Shown here: positions 45,701 to 56,500 of the stretch, piece by piece
Layout of the letters: every line of letters starts with the position of its first letter
Numbering within the stretch: the first letter of the stretch is position 1
Source of the DNA: a virus
Strand: one strand, 5' to 3'
Virus record (IMG/VR): IMGVR_UViG_3300043570_002257
Span: 56,227-120,226 of that record
DNA: 64,000 nucleotides
Notes under the pieces: generated by a model
What the model was told of the DNA's origin: nothing
The model's database searches: none
What the model saw: only the letters and a program-made list of their open reading frames with translations
Position numbers and translations under genes: made by a program

Positions 45701-47689
45701 TTTGGCAGCACCTTGAGCAGTTTGTTGAGCTGCATCTACTTGTGCATTAAAGTTAAAAACCTTTTGTTCAAACTTACCTTCATAAGATTGTTTAAAAAGA
45801 TCATTCATTCTTTTTAAATCTTCATCAAGTTGCTTTTCTGCTTTCTTTAAAGGATTTGCAGCCTCATCAGCTTTATATTGATTATTTATGACAGCTCTAT
45901 TTGCTGCGTCTAAAGAACGCGATGCAACAGCTGTTGGTAGTCTTATGATAGAACCTGTCAAGGCTCCCATCAAAAATGTTTTTAAACCTTGTTTTGTGAA
46001 CTGATCTTCAGCTCCTTTACCAAACGCTTCAGATAAAGAATACTTTGTACCATTCATTTGGCCAGCATAATAATCTCTCCAACCTGCAGCTGTTGTTTCT
46101 TGTAAGTTTTCTTGTAAACCTTCTACAATTTCAAACGCTAATGCGTCTTTTGCAAATGCTTTACCAAATTGATAAAGAGCTTGTTTTTTTCCAAAGTCTT
46201 TTGCAACTTGACCTAAGACACCATAAGTACCAGTTAATCCTTTTTTGTAAAGTTTAGCAGCAGCTGCTTTTCCTTCTACTCTAAGAATTTGTTCTGCCAT
46301 ATCATCAGCAATCATACTTGCAGGAATAAACTTATTAAATAAAGTTCCAAACTGCAATTTGTTTGTTGCTAATAAAATAGCCATGTTAGTATTAAAGTTG
46401 GAAGAACTTGCTTGCATTGAAAGACTTCTCATTTTTTCAAAGTCTTGTGCACTTGGAACTTCTCCATTATTATCAATTTTATACTGCTGAACCATTTTAT
46501 CAAGAGTATCACCATAAGATGTTACTGCTTCAAAACTAGCTTCAGTAGCTGCCATGTTCATCTCTTGACCAACACGTCTTAATCCTTGTAAACTTAATCC
46601 TAGTACTTGACCTGCGCTTGCACCACCTTTTGTGGCAGCTGCAACTCTTTCACCATATCTAATACCAGTTCCAAGTAATGGCGTACCCTTTAAAAGGTTT
46701 TCACCAAATTCAGAAAAAGATTTAGACTTTAATGTTTTAAGCCAACTATAATTAAATGCTTCAAAAGTTTGAGCCATTGTTGATCTTAATGGAGCAGCAC
46801 CAGCTGATGCTATTTTGCCTGCCTCATCTATCTTATTTAATACTCTAAGTTCATCTACACTTTTTGCTCCTAGTTTACCAAAACCTTCTAGAACATCTTT
46901 ACCAAAAACTCTAGCACCACCTAAAAATCCTTCTTTTGCAGTTTGTCGTGCTGCAACACGTGCTGCTTGACCTGCAGCAGTAAGAGCAAATGTTTCAGCT
47001 CCTGCTCCACCAGTCAATGCTGTAATAGCAATGTCAGCAGCAATTTCAATACCAAGTCCTGCAAAAGTTCCTAATGCAAAACCAGCATTACCAACAAACT
47101 CAGACATTGTTCTTTTAGAAAAAATACTATCTTCATTCTCAGGTTGTTCAAACACAAAGTTTTTCTTCATGTCTATCTGATCCTTATAATATGTTTCCAT
47201 CATTGTTTCCTCATCTGGTCTCATTTTATCCCAGTCCATAGAAAACAATGCATCAGCCATACGTCCATAACCTTTCCAATAATCTTTGAAAGTATTACCA
47301 AACTTATAGCCAAATGAGTCAAAACCTTTATCTAATGCAGAACCCCATGTTTCTTTATCAGCAAATTTTTGATAGTTTGTTGGATCAAATGCATTAAAAT
47401 ATCTACCCTCAAATCCTTTCTGATACATGTATTTATCAGTTAAAGAATCAGGAGCAAACCCCATAGAACTTGGTCCTACAGGTGCAAATGCTTTTTGTGT
47501 TAATGATTGTTGAGGTACTGAAAATATATCTCTTGCACTATTTGCAGTTAATGAATTAAACATTAAACTGAAACTATCATCTTTAGCGTTTTTAGATGGA
47601 TCAACAGGTGCAGATTCCAATGGAGATATTCTATCATCCACAGGTGGTAATGCTTCTTGACTAAAATCAAATGTTATATTCTCTGCCAT
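42764..47689 (-). CDS. Giant 1641-aa cargo-type protein with membrane-active region
   Basis: No enzyme motif recognised. Residues about 200-248 are Gly/Ala-rich and hydrophobic (FVGNAGFALGTFAGLGIEI, then A-I-T-A-L-T-G-G-A-G), the kind of sequence seen in ejected proteins that penetrate membranes. Long charged helices occupy the middle. A Pro/Glu/Thr-rich linker at about 1110-1195 (repeats of E-T-P-x-E-E and P-M-T-E-E) separates a C-terminal domain with alternating strands. It sits between the 867-aa protein and the candidate polymerase, as expected for crAss-like cargo proteins packed in the capsid or tail. Function is inferred from position and composition. Confidence 0.65.
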   Translation of the reverse strand: MAENITFDFSQEALPPVDDRISPLESAPVDPSKNAKDDSFSLMFNSLTANSARDIFSVPQQSLTQKAFAPVGPSSMGFAPDSLTDKYMYQKGFEGRYFNAFDPTNYQKFADKETWGSALDKGFDSFGYKFGNTFKDYWKGYGRMADALFSMDWDKMRPDEETMMETYYKDQIDMKKNFVFEQPENEDSIFSKRTMSEFVGNAGFALGTFAGLGIEIAADIAITALTGGAGAETFALTAAGQAARVAARQTAKEGFLGGARVFGKDVLEGFGKLGAKSVDELRVLNKIDEAGKIASAGAAPLRSTMAQTFEAFNYSWLKTLKSKSFSEFGENLLKGTPLLGTGIRYGERVAAATKGGASAGQVLGLSLQGLRRVGQEMNMAATEASFEAVTSYGDTLDKMVQQYKIDNNGEVPSAQDFEKMRSLSMQASSSNFNTNMAILLATNKLQFGTLFNKFIPASMIADDMAEQILRVEGKAAAAKLYKKGLTGTYGVLGQVAKDFGKKQALYQFGKAFAKDALAFEIVEGLQENLQETTAAGWRDYYAGQMNGTKYSLSEAFGKGAEDQFTKQGLKTFLMGALTGSIIRLPTAVASRSLDAANRAVINNQYKADEAANPLKKAEKQLDEDLKRMNDLFKQSYEGKFEQKVFNFNAQVDAAQQTAQGAAKGSRYEFENGKDNALLSAVASAKRTNSIDMLYNAVKGMGVEMTNEDFEKSFGYKLEDTKYATAQEFSEAVAKDIKKYSDTIDNVTSHVKNNLANPFAFSDNSRGRFIEGYTRRVQDEAIQIIALNAVKGEMSANRAKQVASDILAMPGMSNSADYAIRTLTNEKVLNVDLDFMASELANLQNNLKSEDIDAATKKELEKQIELKEKEIQNVEKWKTFWATRKDIVQVDEEGEVITEDETTVFVGEKYRGKIETVNENGEYVLSEEEQDLYSIDHPEVLDTFRNLMNIRNQQAGSDVEISEQTLRDSFGKVYDYMRLDKDTADYMRSVDQLLNPENYKRTVARMLDGKFKQQLSLFLNVSMMMGEKSLEQRLLSAQNEYAMIFSEEQIQVAVEEFATSLLNYESYTNLLTLISNKDAGVENKEYGQKLITEIQAFIKEEVKRVVEKTTGVKEETEVEIETPMTEEPVVETPVGPGTEGLGNAPINAGDQAEEVIPVDTEEDTFTPVVPIIETPVEETPMTEEELQQMYSQTNLPSTDEFSVTGNSESGFDVVDKNNNTVTDDKIESQEKAEELSASLNATKTNLEFAKEYIAPMLDNVEDASDKIKMMSERGEKALDRYNRRNNTEIKTLEEFNKIPEGKKFLTRLSKSIVLGKPLEAVAQKPVIIEPSSALQLPLFDTTETPSTSASLTLEGLQTLHNQIQQSLKPEVVKNQTVSEFADDMFPLTPPEENGKAFGKLEGAYMRDIIIEKNGVVYVGYKNIDTETIDIYFAAQNENEYLGYMRVYENDKPTERFTSKLNSLGNNKAKIKEMAIGLQSMMPVYHEYSEDISVSTDGLRWFVNQLKNGYELLRDQNNEIVTTTVSINGSALVNELGITVTEKEKEEFDNLPIRNQQDFNKAKEVIEKYLKQMGVTEPIVRHGSAGAAMTARFNLPVLVKRPSVISNPEMQQISEKSSKFVEGGIVTEESILNELRKITDCFS

Positions 47690-47710
47690 TATGATGGTTT
47701 CTTAATTTTA

Positions 47711-50314
47711 TTATTTGTTTTCGTGACTTACTCTAGATATGATATAGCGATCAAATATTGATTCTATATAAGTATTAGCTTTTATCAAGCTTTCTACATC
47801 ATTTAAAGTATAAGGAACCATTTCACTTTTTGTTTCTGTCTTTTGAGTGTGAGGATTATAAATTTGCACATTAAAAAGAAGATTAGGATTACCTTTTGCA
47901 TCTTGTGTACCAACAATATTATAGTCAAAACCAAATTGATTATGATACTCATTTCCAGATACTCTAGCATTTGGATTTGTCATAAAATCATCAAGAACTC
48001 CTAGTGACTGAGATGTCACTGTATTTCTTTGAGTATATGCGTTAAATCTTTTTAAAGCTGGATTACTTTGAATTGATTCATATGGTAAAGTAAATGTTAA
48101 TGTACCTGCACCTTTTATACCTAATTTTTTACTTATCTCAGTTTTCTGAGAAAGGTTAAGTTGTACTTGTGCATTTTTTCCATCATAGAATACATTGGCT
48201 TGATCACCAAATAACTCAGATAGATCTGATGCATTAAGATTCTTTAACAACCCCATATCTATTGCTGTACCATCAGATGCTTTAATTGCTGAAACTGAAT
48301 ATGGATCTTTTACTAATACCTCAACCTCAGCAGCACCTAACTTACTAAAGTTATAACGTTGACCTACAGGTGTTAATCTAGATGAATATTCTGAAGTTAC
48401 TAATCCTTGCAATCTTGTTTTAGCTGCTTCAGTTACACCAGAAAAATCTATATCATATCCTCCTGTTGCAAGCATACCTCTGATTTTTGCACCTCTGTAC
48501 ATTTCTTTTACATTACCATTTTCATCAACTACTTCTTGAGAAAGTCTCAACATGTTTTGATTTAAATTTTTACGTTCAGATTCTAATACTTTAAAATTAT
48601 CACTTGCAGAAACAAAAGATTTAACAAATTTTTGAGCATCAGAAGTTTTATGCATTTTAGAATACTGACCAAGTTTTGCAGTAGCAGCATTATATGTTGC
48701 ACCAGCTAACATGTCTAACGTTAAAGATGCTTGGTTTTTATCATAGTTCTGTAAATCAACTCCTACTTGTTTTCCATAAGATTTAACTACATTCCATTCT
48801 TGAGCAGATAAGTTACCTTTAGCTTTCATTTTAGAAACAGCAGCTTTAAACTCACTATACTTATTAGCATCTTCGTTTAATACAAGAAGTGCTAAACCAT
48901 TCTCACCATTAAATGTGTTCAAATAAAGTTTTTCTTTATTCTTACTCATTGCTTCAGAAATCAAATCAGCACCATATTGTTTTTCTCCAATACCTGGACC
49001 TAAAGCTTCTTCTGATGGAATATATCCTTTTCCTTTTAATGCAAGAATTTTTAAATCATTACTCATTGCAGTCTTTTCTTTATCCCAAATAAGTTTTTCT
49101 CTGTCCATAGAAAGTCTTGCTCCTGCAATTTTCTCTTGTGAAGCAACTCTAAACTTTGTAGCCCATGTTGTATCTGGTTTATATTCAAGTGATTGTTTTG
49201 CTGTTGCAAATGTGCTACCAAATACTTTTGCAGTATTGTCTCTTGCTTCAGATGAAAATAATGAATATAAATTTGATGCAACATACTGTGGTCCTTCTTG
49301 TTGCATTTTTGCAACCTCAGACTTAGCACCATCAAGATTTTCTTTATATGTGTCACGTTTTTTAAGCAACTCCATATAATTATCTTTAACATTTGCTAAT
49401 GTTGGTGGAAAACCATTTGGATATTTTTTTTCATAAAGATCAATTTCATCATCAAGTTTTTTAAGTTCTTTGTCAGCTGTAATACCTTCAGTTGATACTT
49501 TAGCATTTATAACTGGAAACATCTTTTGAGAAATCTTTTGAACTGCTTCATCTCTTGATATGCCAGTTGTTGACATTTCATTTCTAATTGCAGATTCAGC
49601 AGACACTCTACCCATAACTTGAAACTGTCTATCAAACTTATTGCCCATTGTAGCTTTTGCCCAATCTTCATAAATAATAGATGTAGTAGGACCATTTATT
49701 TTTTTCATAATATAACCACGTCCATCAGGACCTGATTGTGTAATTTCTAGACCTGCTGCTTTTGCTTCTTTTCTTAAGTATTCCATTGTGTCTTCAAATG
49801 GAACAAACTCACGTGGTTGTATTTTTTGTACAGAACCATCTCCTCTTTTAGCATTTCGCAAATCATCTTCTGCAAATGCTATATCCATTTTACTATATTC
49901 ATTGTACATACCACGCATTTTAGGATCAGTACTATTTCTATACTGTTCCATTTTTTGCTTTTGTGATTGATGAAACTTTGTTACTGCCATGTCATACGCC
50001 ATATCTTGATCCTGAGAAATAGGATCAATTAAACTTTGCGCACGCATTATATTAGTAGGATTAGAAAGATCAACATTAGAAACACTTTTTAATGCTCCTT
50101 GTAGCTTTTTAAAAGCCTCTTGTCTAAAAGTTTCATTGCCAGAATTTGTCAATGCACTATTTAAAACAGAGTTGTAAAGGTTTTTGACCATGCTAAAACC
50201 ACGATCATATTCAGCCTGTCTTGTACCATATACCTGAGTCAGAAACTGGTAGTCAGGTTTGTATAGTTGCATTGGACCAAGTTGATCAGTAAGTCCTTTT
50301 ATAAATGTTGCCAT
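47711..50314 (-). CDS. Putative virion cargo protein, 867 aa
   Basis: Not recognised as an enzyme. It is a largely helical protein, with Q-x-L-Y-K-P-D-Y-Q-F-L near the start and repeated K/E/Q-rich helices (about 80-150 and 270-335) typical of internal virion proteins. The C-terminal quarter is more beta-like (Y-D-I-D-F-S-G-V-T and F-D-Y-N-I-V-G-T-Q). No Cys/His cluster, P-loop or membrane helix is seen. It starts 28 nt after the 1049-aa gene and is in the same transcription unit as the giant proteins downstream. I assign it to the virion from context only. Confidence 0.6.
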   Translation of the reverse strand: MATFIKGLTDQLGPMQLYKPDYQFLTQVYGTRQAEYDRGFSMVKNLYNSVLNSALTNSGNETFRQEAFKKLQGALKSVSNVDLSNPTNIMRAQSLIDPISQDQDMAYDMAVTKFHQSQKQKMEQYRNSTDPKMRGMYNEYSKMDIAFAEDDLRNAKRGDGSVQKIQPREFVPFEDTMEYLRKEAKAAGLEITQSGPDGRGYIMKKINGPTTSIIYEDWAKATMGNKFDRQFQVMGRVSAESAIRNEMSTTGISRDEAVQKISQKMFPVINAKVSTEGITADKELKKLDDEIDLYEKKYPNGFPPTLANVKDNYMELLKKRDTYKENLDGAKSEVAKMQQEGPQYVASNLYSLFSSEARDNTAKVFGSTFATAKQSLEYKPDTTWATKFRVASQEKIAGARLSMDREKLIWDKEKTAMSNDLKILALKGKGYIPSEEALGPGIGEKQYGADLISEAMSKNKEKLYLNTFNGENGLALLVLNEDANKYSEFKAAVSKMKAKGNLSAQEWNVVKSYGKQVGVDLQNYDKNQASLTLDMLAGATYNAATAKLGQYSKMHKTSDAQKFVKSFVSASDNFKVLESERKNLNQNMLRLSQEVVDENGNVKEMYRGAKIRGMLATGGYDIDFSGVTEAAKTRLQGLVTSEYSSRLTPVGQRYNFSKLGAAEVEVLVKDPYSVSAIKASDGTAIDMGLLKNLNASDLSELFGDQANVFYDGKNAQVQLNLSQKTEISKKLGIKGAGTLTFTLPYESIQSNPALKRFNAYTQRNTVTSQSLGVLDDFMTNPNARVSGNEYHNQFGFDYNIVGTQDAKGNPNLLFNVQIYNPHTQKTETKSEMVPYTLNDVESLIKANTYIESIFDRYIISRVSHENK

Positions 50315-50342
50315 GTGTTATTTCTACTTTACTTTTAATTAA

Positions 50343-53300
50343 TTATTGACCATCATCCCAAGGTGTTGGATTGTATGCAGCAGGCATTGTCATACCACTC
50401 ATATATGCTTGCTGAAAATTATTCCTCATTGAATTTGATTGCCTAGAAGGTTGTAATACCATGTTAGATTGTTTATCAGCATGTAATCTTGCACTCTTAT
50501 CACCCATTATTGGAAGAGCTTGATCATATGCTTGTTTCCAAGCACTTAACGCTGCTTGTGAATTTCCAGCCATATTGTATCCTGCGTTAGTACCACTTCT
50601 TGCACTACTTCCATATGGATTTTGATAAACATCAGGAGCCATTGCAGTTCCTTCATCTCCAAATATTTGTCTTCCTTCACCAGAAAATTCTACATCACCC
50701 ATAATAGGATCAATATATACTTGTGGAAATAAAACATTTTCCATTTGTTTTTTTCTAAACCAGTTAGATGTACCATTGTTAAATGCTGCAATCTCTCTCC
50801 ATTTCTTTTGTTGTAAAGAGTTATCATATTGTTGATTCAATGTTGCCATATCCTCAACATACTTTTGACGTGCATTTTCATTACCAAGTATTTCTTGATT
50901 CTGAACTTGAGCATTTGTATTGTATGCTTGATTAACAATTCCAATGTTTGCAGATTCTGTTGTATCTAATACGTTTGCAGCATTAGCAAAACCTTCACCA
51001 GATGCACCTAAAGTTGTAGCTAATCCTACATTACCATCAGCAGTATTTTGTACTTGACTTTGGTATCTTGCCATTTGCTCTTGATTAGCAGCAAGCTTTC
51101 TTGTAGGATCTAATAAATCATAACCTGGTGTAACTAAGTCAATTTTACCTTGTGTAGGTTCATAACGATTAACTTGATCTGTTGCAGTTCCAACATAGTT
51201 TACAATATCTTGTAACCACCATGGTCCATCTTTCTTAGGTTGTTTTTCAGAAGGTGTTTCTGGAACATTTGTAGTTGGTGTTTCTGGTGTATCTTTTACT
51301 GGCTCAGTAGGTTTTTCTGTATTATCAAAAAATCTAGGTACAGAGTATGTAACTTGACCAAATTTAGAATCTCTAAAGTAAGGGTTAGTTTCTTTGTTAG
51401 AACCAAGTGGTGCAAAGTATGGTACTCCAAATTGTTTCATTGATTTCTCATTGATTGTATCTTGGAACCAACCAGCTGCTTTATCACCTGTTTCTCTACC
51501 TGATTTTAAATCTTTTTTAAGTTGTTCAAATCCACCTGTATATTCTTTATTAATCCAGTCACCATGTCTATCTTGAAAGTCAGCCCATTCTTCTGGAGAC
51601 AAATCACCACTAGTTCTAGCAGCAGCATTTCCTGAAGAAAGATAAATACCAGTACCTTTTACATTTGGTTGATTAGCAAATGTACCAAAGTTTGTATTTG
51701 TGTATTTAACATTCTGAGCTTTAGATATAATCTGATTAATGTTTTGAGAACCATATTGTTCATTCTGAACATCTGTTCTTGTGCCTTGTGCTACAATTGC
51801 ACCATTAGCATCTTTTACATACTTTTGGTTTCCTTTATAGTATGCTTTTAAAACAGTACCATTTTCTAATGTAATGTTTCCAGCAAAAACTTCTTGATTA
51901 GGATCAACACGTTTAGTACTAGCAGCCTGTGCATCTTGTTGTGTTGCAACAGTAGTATTTAATGTACCATTATTAACTTGAGCTCCTACTTGATATGAAT
52001 CATATACTGAACCACCTGAAGCAAAATAATTTAATGCGTCTTGAGCTGTTTTAGGCTTACCAGTAGGCTTTGGTTGTTGAGTTGGCACATTCTGTCTTGG
52101 AGCATTTTGAGTAGCTTGTTGAGTCTCAACAGGAGTTTGTTTAACAATTGTCTGTTGAGGTGCTGCTACTGGCGCTGGATTACCAAATGTACCAACATTT
52201 GTAGAATTTGGAGTTTGTTGTGTTTTTCCTGTATAATCAAATGTATTTGTTGCAACTGCATTGCTTATAACAAGTGGATCTAATACAAAGTTTCCTCCTA
52301 CTGGTTTACCAGTATTATCAATTTTTTGAACTTTAACACTTGGAGCATTATATGCACCACCACCACCTGAAGGAATTCCTGTTGTAGGACTTACACCTGA
52401 AGAAACATTGTAACCTCTAAATGCTGCATTTGCATCTACAACTTTATACTGTTGACCTTTAGCATAAAAAGTATCACCAGGTTTAAATGATTGACCTGCT
52501 ATTTTTGAAATTGTATTTTTAGAATAATAATCTGGAGAATTTTGTGGAGTTGTTCCAACATAATATCTTTTATATTTATCACCAGCTATTCCTGTTTCAG
52601 CATATTTACCTTCTGCTGATTTATTTAAAATTTCACCAAGTTTTTCTGAGTTAACATCATAAGTTCTACCAGAACCATCATCAGCTTTAAATGAAACTTT
52701 ATCACCTGTTCCCCAACCCCAGTTATCTTCATGTTTAACATATCTAAAAGGAACACCATTTAAATAGATAACAGTATTAGGTGTATATTTTATAGGACCA
52801 CCATCTGGATATTTTCTTTTCATAGAACCACCATACATCATTCCTTCTTCTTGTCCTTCCATGACTTCTTCTTGAACACTTTCACCTTGTTCCATTCCTG
52901 GAACTTGTGCACCTTGTAATCCTGACATAACAGATTCTGCAATTGCAGGAATTCCATCAGGAAATCCTTTCATAGATTCTTGTACTAATGCAAGCATACC
53001 CAATTTTTGAGTATTCTTTTTTAGCATCTCAGCAGAAGAACGTTTTTGAATAGCATCAGTGTCTTCACTTTTTAAGTCTTGAACAAACTGATTGATTTGA
53101 TATTTCTTTGCAATTTCTGCAGGAGTATAACCACCTTTCTTTTCTTTTAAACCAAAGATAGATTCAAGGATTTCTTTATCCTTAATCTTTAACTTCTTTG
53201 TATCAGAAAATATAAATGAACCTTCAGGAATATTTACAGGCATACCACCTTTAGAGTGGCGTTTACCTACAAAAGTAAATTGTTCTAAGAAACCGTCTTT

Positions 53301-53492
53301 GTTGATATCACCAACTACTGTTTCACCACCTTCTACTTCAATGTTAGCTTCCTCTTCAGAAGTTGCACTCATAGTATTTTTAACATTACTTGTGCCTTTA
53401 CCGCTATCAGTAAAACTAACATTTCTGCCAACTAGACTATAGTCTTGCTGATCTCCAGGTTTTGGTGCTTTTTTAATTCTAATCTTTTGCAT
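50343..53492 (-). CDS. Putative virion cargo protein, 1049 aa
   Basis: The N-terminal part has A-N-I-E-V-E-G-G-E-T-V-V-G-D and G-K-R-H-S-K-G-G-M-P-V-N-I, a module I associate with virion proteins of Bacteroidota phages. The segment F-I-F-S-D-T-K-K-L-K-I-K follows. A Gln/Pro/Thr-rich linker lies at about 444-484. The C-terminal 250 residues are rich in Asn and Gln (NTADGNVGLATTLGASGEG, then coiled-coil-like repeats). There is no enzyme motif. A candidate promoter with the -7 TAAATTTG lies about 60 nt upstream, making this the first gene of a five-gene giant-protein operon. Confidence 0.6.
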   Translation of the reverse strand: MQKIRIKKAPKPGDQQDYSLVGRNVSFTDSGKGTSNVKNTMSATSEEEANIEVEGGETVVGDINKDGFLEQFTFVGKRHSKGGMPVNIPEGSFIFSDTKKLKIKDKEILESIFGLKEKKGGYTPAEIAKKYQINQFVQDLKSEDTDAIQKRSSAEMLKKNTQKLGMLALVQESMKGFPDGIPAIAESVMSGLQGAQVPGMEQGESVQEEVMEGQEEGMMYGGSMKRKYPDGGPIKYTPNTVIYLNGVPFRYVKHEDNWGWGTGDKVSFKADDGSGRTYDVNSEKLGEILNKSAEGKYAETGIAGDKYKRYYVGTTPQNSPDYYSKNTISKIAGQSFKPGDTFYAKGQQYKVVDANAAFRGYNVSSGVSPTTGIPSGGGGAYNAPSVKVQKIDNTGKPVGGNFVLDPLVISNAVATNTFDYTGKTQQTPNSTNVGTFGNPAPVAAPQQTIVKQTPVETQQATQNAPRQNVPTQQPKPTGKPKTAQDALNYFASGGSVYDSYQVGAQVNNGTLNTTVATQQDAQAASTKRVDPNQEVFAGNITLENGTVLKAYYKGNQKYVKDANGAIVAQGTRTDVQNEQYGSQNINQIISKAQNVKYTNTNFGTFANQPNVKGTGIYLSSGNAAARTSGDLSPEEWADFQDRHGDWINKEYTGGFEQLKKDLKSGRETGDKAAGWFQDTINEKSMKQFGVPYFAPLGSNKETNPYFRDSKFGQVTYSVPRFFDNTEKPTEPVKDTPETPTTNVPETPSEKQPKKDGPWWLQDIVNYVGTATDQVNRYEPTQGKIDLVTPGYDLLDPTRKLAANQEQMARYQSQVQNTADGNVGLATTLGASGEGFANAANVLDTTESANIGIVNQAYNTNAQVQNQEILGNENARQKYVEDMATLNQQYDNSLQQKKWREIAAFNNGTSNWFRKKQMENVLFPQVYIDPIMGDVEFSGEGRQIFGDEGTAMAPDVYQNPYGSSARSGTNAGYNMAGNSQAALSAWKQAYDQALPIMGDKSARLHADKQSNMVLQPSRQSNSMRNNFQQAYMSGMTMPAAYNPTPWDDGQ

Positions 53493-53550
53493 AATAAACT
53501 TATGAAGTTTAAACTTTATTATATTGTAAACCTCCTACATTTAGAATTTA

Positions 53551-53582
53551 CAAATTTAATTTGATTTTTCCAATTTTAGAAG
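53551..53582 (-). promoter_or_regulatory. Candidate promoter for the giant-protein operon
   Basis: On the minus strand TAAATTTG (53558-53551) fits TAnnTTTG exactly and is followed by TAA; CTTC lies 20 bp upstream (53582-53579). The 11-mer TAAATTTGTAA is identical to the one before the fibre operon at 25342. The leader to the ATG at 53492 is about 50 nt and contains a 12-bp palindrome, AAGTTTAAACTT (53505-53516). Confidence 0.45.
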
Positions 53583-53598
53583 GGTTTTTCTATATTTT

Positions 53599-56500
53599 TT
53601 AGTCAAGATATTCTATCTCTCCACCCATTGCAAGAATGCGTTTTATCTCATCTTCATCAGCATAAAACTCACCACCTTCATTGTATTGTCTTGTTGCTGG
53701 AATAAAAGGAATTAATCCTCCATATCTAGCTGATGACATTTTAGTACCAAAGTCTTGTATTGGAGTATTTGCAACAAGTGCAAAGTTTGATGCTGGACCA
53801 GCGTTTAATGTGTAGTTACCAAATGGATTGATTGCGTTCTGAGGATTGTATCTGTTCATTGTATTGCCAGTTTCTCTTAAACGTTGCTCATATTCTTTTT
53901 GATAATCAGCAGCACCAAGTACTTCATTTGCCATACCTAATCCTGCAAGAGCATTGTTTGCAACCATCATACCAACTCTATCACCTTTAACAGTTTGAGT
54001 AGATTGTTTCGCAATAGCAGATACATCACCAGGTTGTGCAGCACCACCAGGAGTTTGAGCTACTTCAGTACCTCCAACACTTGTTGCAACAGCAGGTTGA
54101 AATGATGAAAGGTATTGTTGATAATCATTCATATCTCTACCTTCTTCACCCATAAGACCTCTGTTATTTTCAGCCATCCATTCATCAAATGTTAAAGGTG
54201 TTTGACCTCCAACTTGATATTCTTTCATTGAACCACCATATCTTGCTATGTTATCAATAGACTTTCCAAGAGGAACATTACTATCAAAATAACCAGGACC
54301 TATTGGACCTGAAGGAAGCATTTCATTCTTTCTTCTCATCTCATCTATAGGTGCTTCTTGGTACATGCTAGGTTGTGAATATTTTTTCATGAAGCTATTT
54401 GGTTCTTCTTTTCTTTTATTTGTAACATCTTGCATTGTTCCAGATTCTTTTGTACCAGGATTTACAATATATTCTGTTGTTTTAGGATCAGCAAATAATT
54501 TTTCATAACCTAATATTGCACCAGATAAACCTGCAGTAGCTCCAGCAATACCTTTAATCTTACCAAGTAATCCTTTGTTAGGTAAAGCCCATACCATTGA
54601 TCTAGGATCTCCTAATACGTTTGCCTTGGCAAGTCCTCTGTTCCATGCATTGTTTTCCAATGCACCTATTGTATTTGATTCAGTCTTAGTTGTTCTTTGA
54701 TCTCCAACTCTGTAGTTTTCATAATCATACATTGAATTTCTATTAGTGTTAGATGCATCTGGAAAAATAATATCTCCTGGTAACATACCTTTAGCATTCA
54801 ATGGTTCCCCACCTTCTGCCCATGTGCCAAATCTTTTATGCCAATATAATGGTGAGAATGGATCTTTTGCTTTTGCAGAATCTCTTCCACCCATTCTATC
54901 CCAGAATCTATCTTGGCGTTTCTCAGAACCATGTTGACTAAAGTCTTTCATGCCTTTCCATCCACCATGTACAACTTTGTACTTATCATCTTTCTTTGCA
55001 AGTACCATCCATTTCTTGCCAGGTCTTGTAGATTGTTTTTTAACACCTACTTTTGTGAAACCCATGTTCTTATAACGATCAGGCACTGTGCCACCAGAAG
55101 CCATCTCATACATTTGTCCTCCAAGTTCCTTAGCAAAGTTCTTAGCAAAGTTAGCTTTTTTTACCATAGCTGGAGAATATTCTTCCTTATTTGATAAAAT
55201 ATGTGTTGCAGCTCCTTGTACACTCATTCCCATTCTTGTTGCTTGAGCTTTAAATGTACCTTTTTTCTTAGGATTAATTTTAATACCTCCATATTTCATT
55301 TCAGCATCATCATCTAGAATACTCATCATATCATCAAAGTCATCTTCAACTTCTCCATCAACAGTTTCTAAATCATTATCTTCAATGTCATCTGATTCTA
55401 AATCAGCATCTTCCTCTTCTATATCAGATTCTTCAACATCATTTTTTGCAGACTCAATAAAAGAAGATGCTTCTTCTTGTGAGATACCTCCTGCAATCAT
55501 CATGTCCATGATCTCTTCTTCACTTGTTCCATTTTCAAGCATCATTGAGATTTCACCCAATGCATCATTTATATCAGGACCTGCCTGTTGCTGAGGTTGC
55601 ATATTTTGTTGTTGCATTTCTCCACCTTCTTGTTTAGCTTTAATACGTTTCATATTATCTATTTGTAATTGCTTATTCATTAATGCATTATTAATAAGCT
55701 TAAGGCGTTGTTCATCTGTAAGTCCTGGTATAGAACCTATCTGTGCACCAATCTTATTATTATAAAAATCCATTTCTCTACCTTCAGGATTATTGTGATA
55801 CATTTCATACAAAGCACCTAATGCTCTTGATCCATATTCTCTTATTTTTTGTTCTGAACCAGGTAAAATTTCATTCATAAATGATGGTACAGGAAGATTA
55901 GAGGCAACACTTGCTGCAGAACTTACATGTCTTACAGCGTCTAATGGTCCTTCATTATCTTCACCAAATCCAAATCCTTTTGCTTCAGCCATATCAGCTG
56001 CTTTATTTACAAAAGGTGCATACAATAATTTGTCACCAAACTGTCTAACATTTTTATTAATTCTTCTTGCGTACTCTGTCATTAAATCTGCTTCACCTGT
56101 TGAACCTCCTGTTTGATAATTTTGAGCCATACTTTCATCATAAGGATTACTAATGTTTTCTCTTTTTATATTATCAACCTTTCTACTATATATACCAGAA
56201 ACTCCTTTTTTAATCATTGAGTGTGCTTCAACATTATCTATAATAGACTCTGTGCCATCAGGATTTCTCATAACATACACTTTATTATCAGGAGTGTATT
56301 GATTACTATCAACTGACATAGGTTTTAAAGAAGCATTATCATTTGCATCAATATTTGAAATACCTCTTGATGGAATTGTATCCATGTTTGATCTTTCAAG
56401 ATAATAAGGTTGTTCAGGTTTTTTAAAATTATAAACCCATTCTGATGAACCACCTGCATTAGGAGAATATGTACCTACTTGTCTAGTATAATCTATCATA

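Noticed and set aside
53531-53536. AGGAGG (minus strand) as a Shine-Dalgarno site
   Set aside because: It lies about 40 nt before the nearest supported start at 53492, with no start codon at normal spacing, and other genes here lack such sites.
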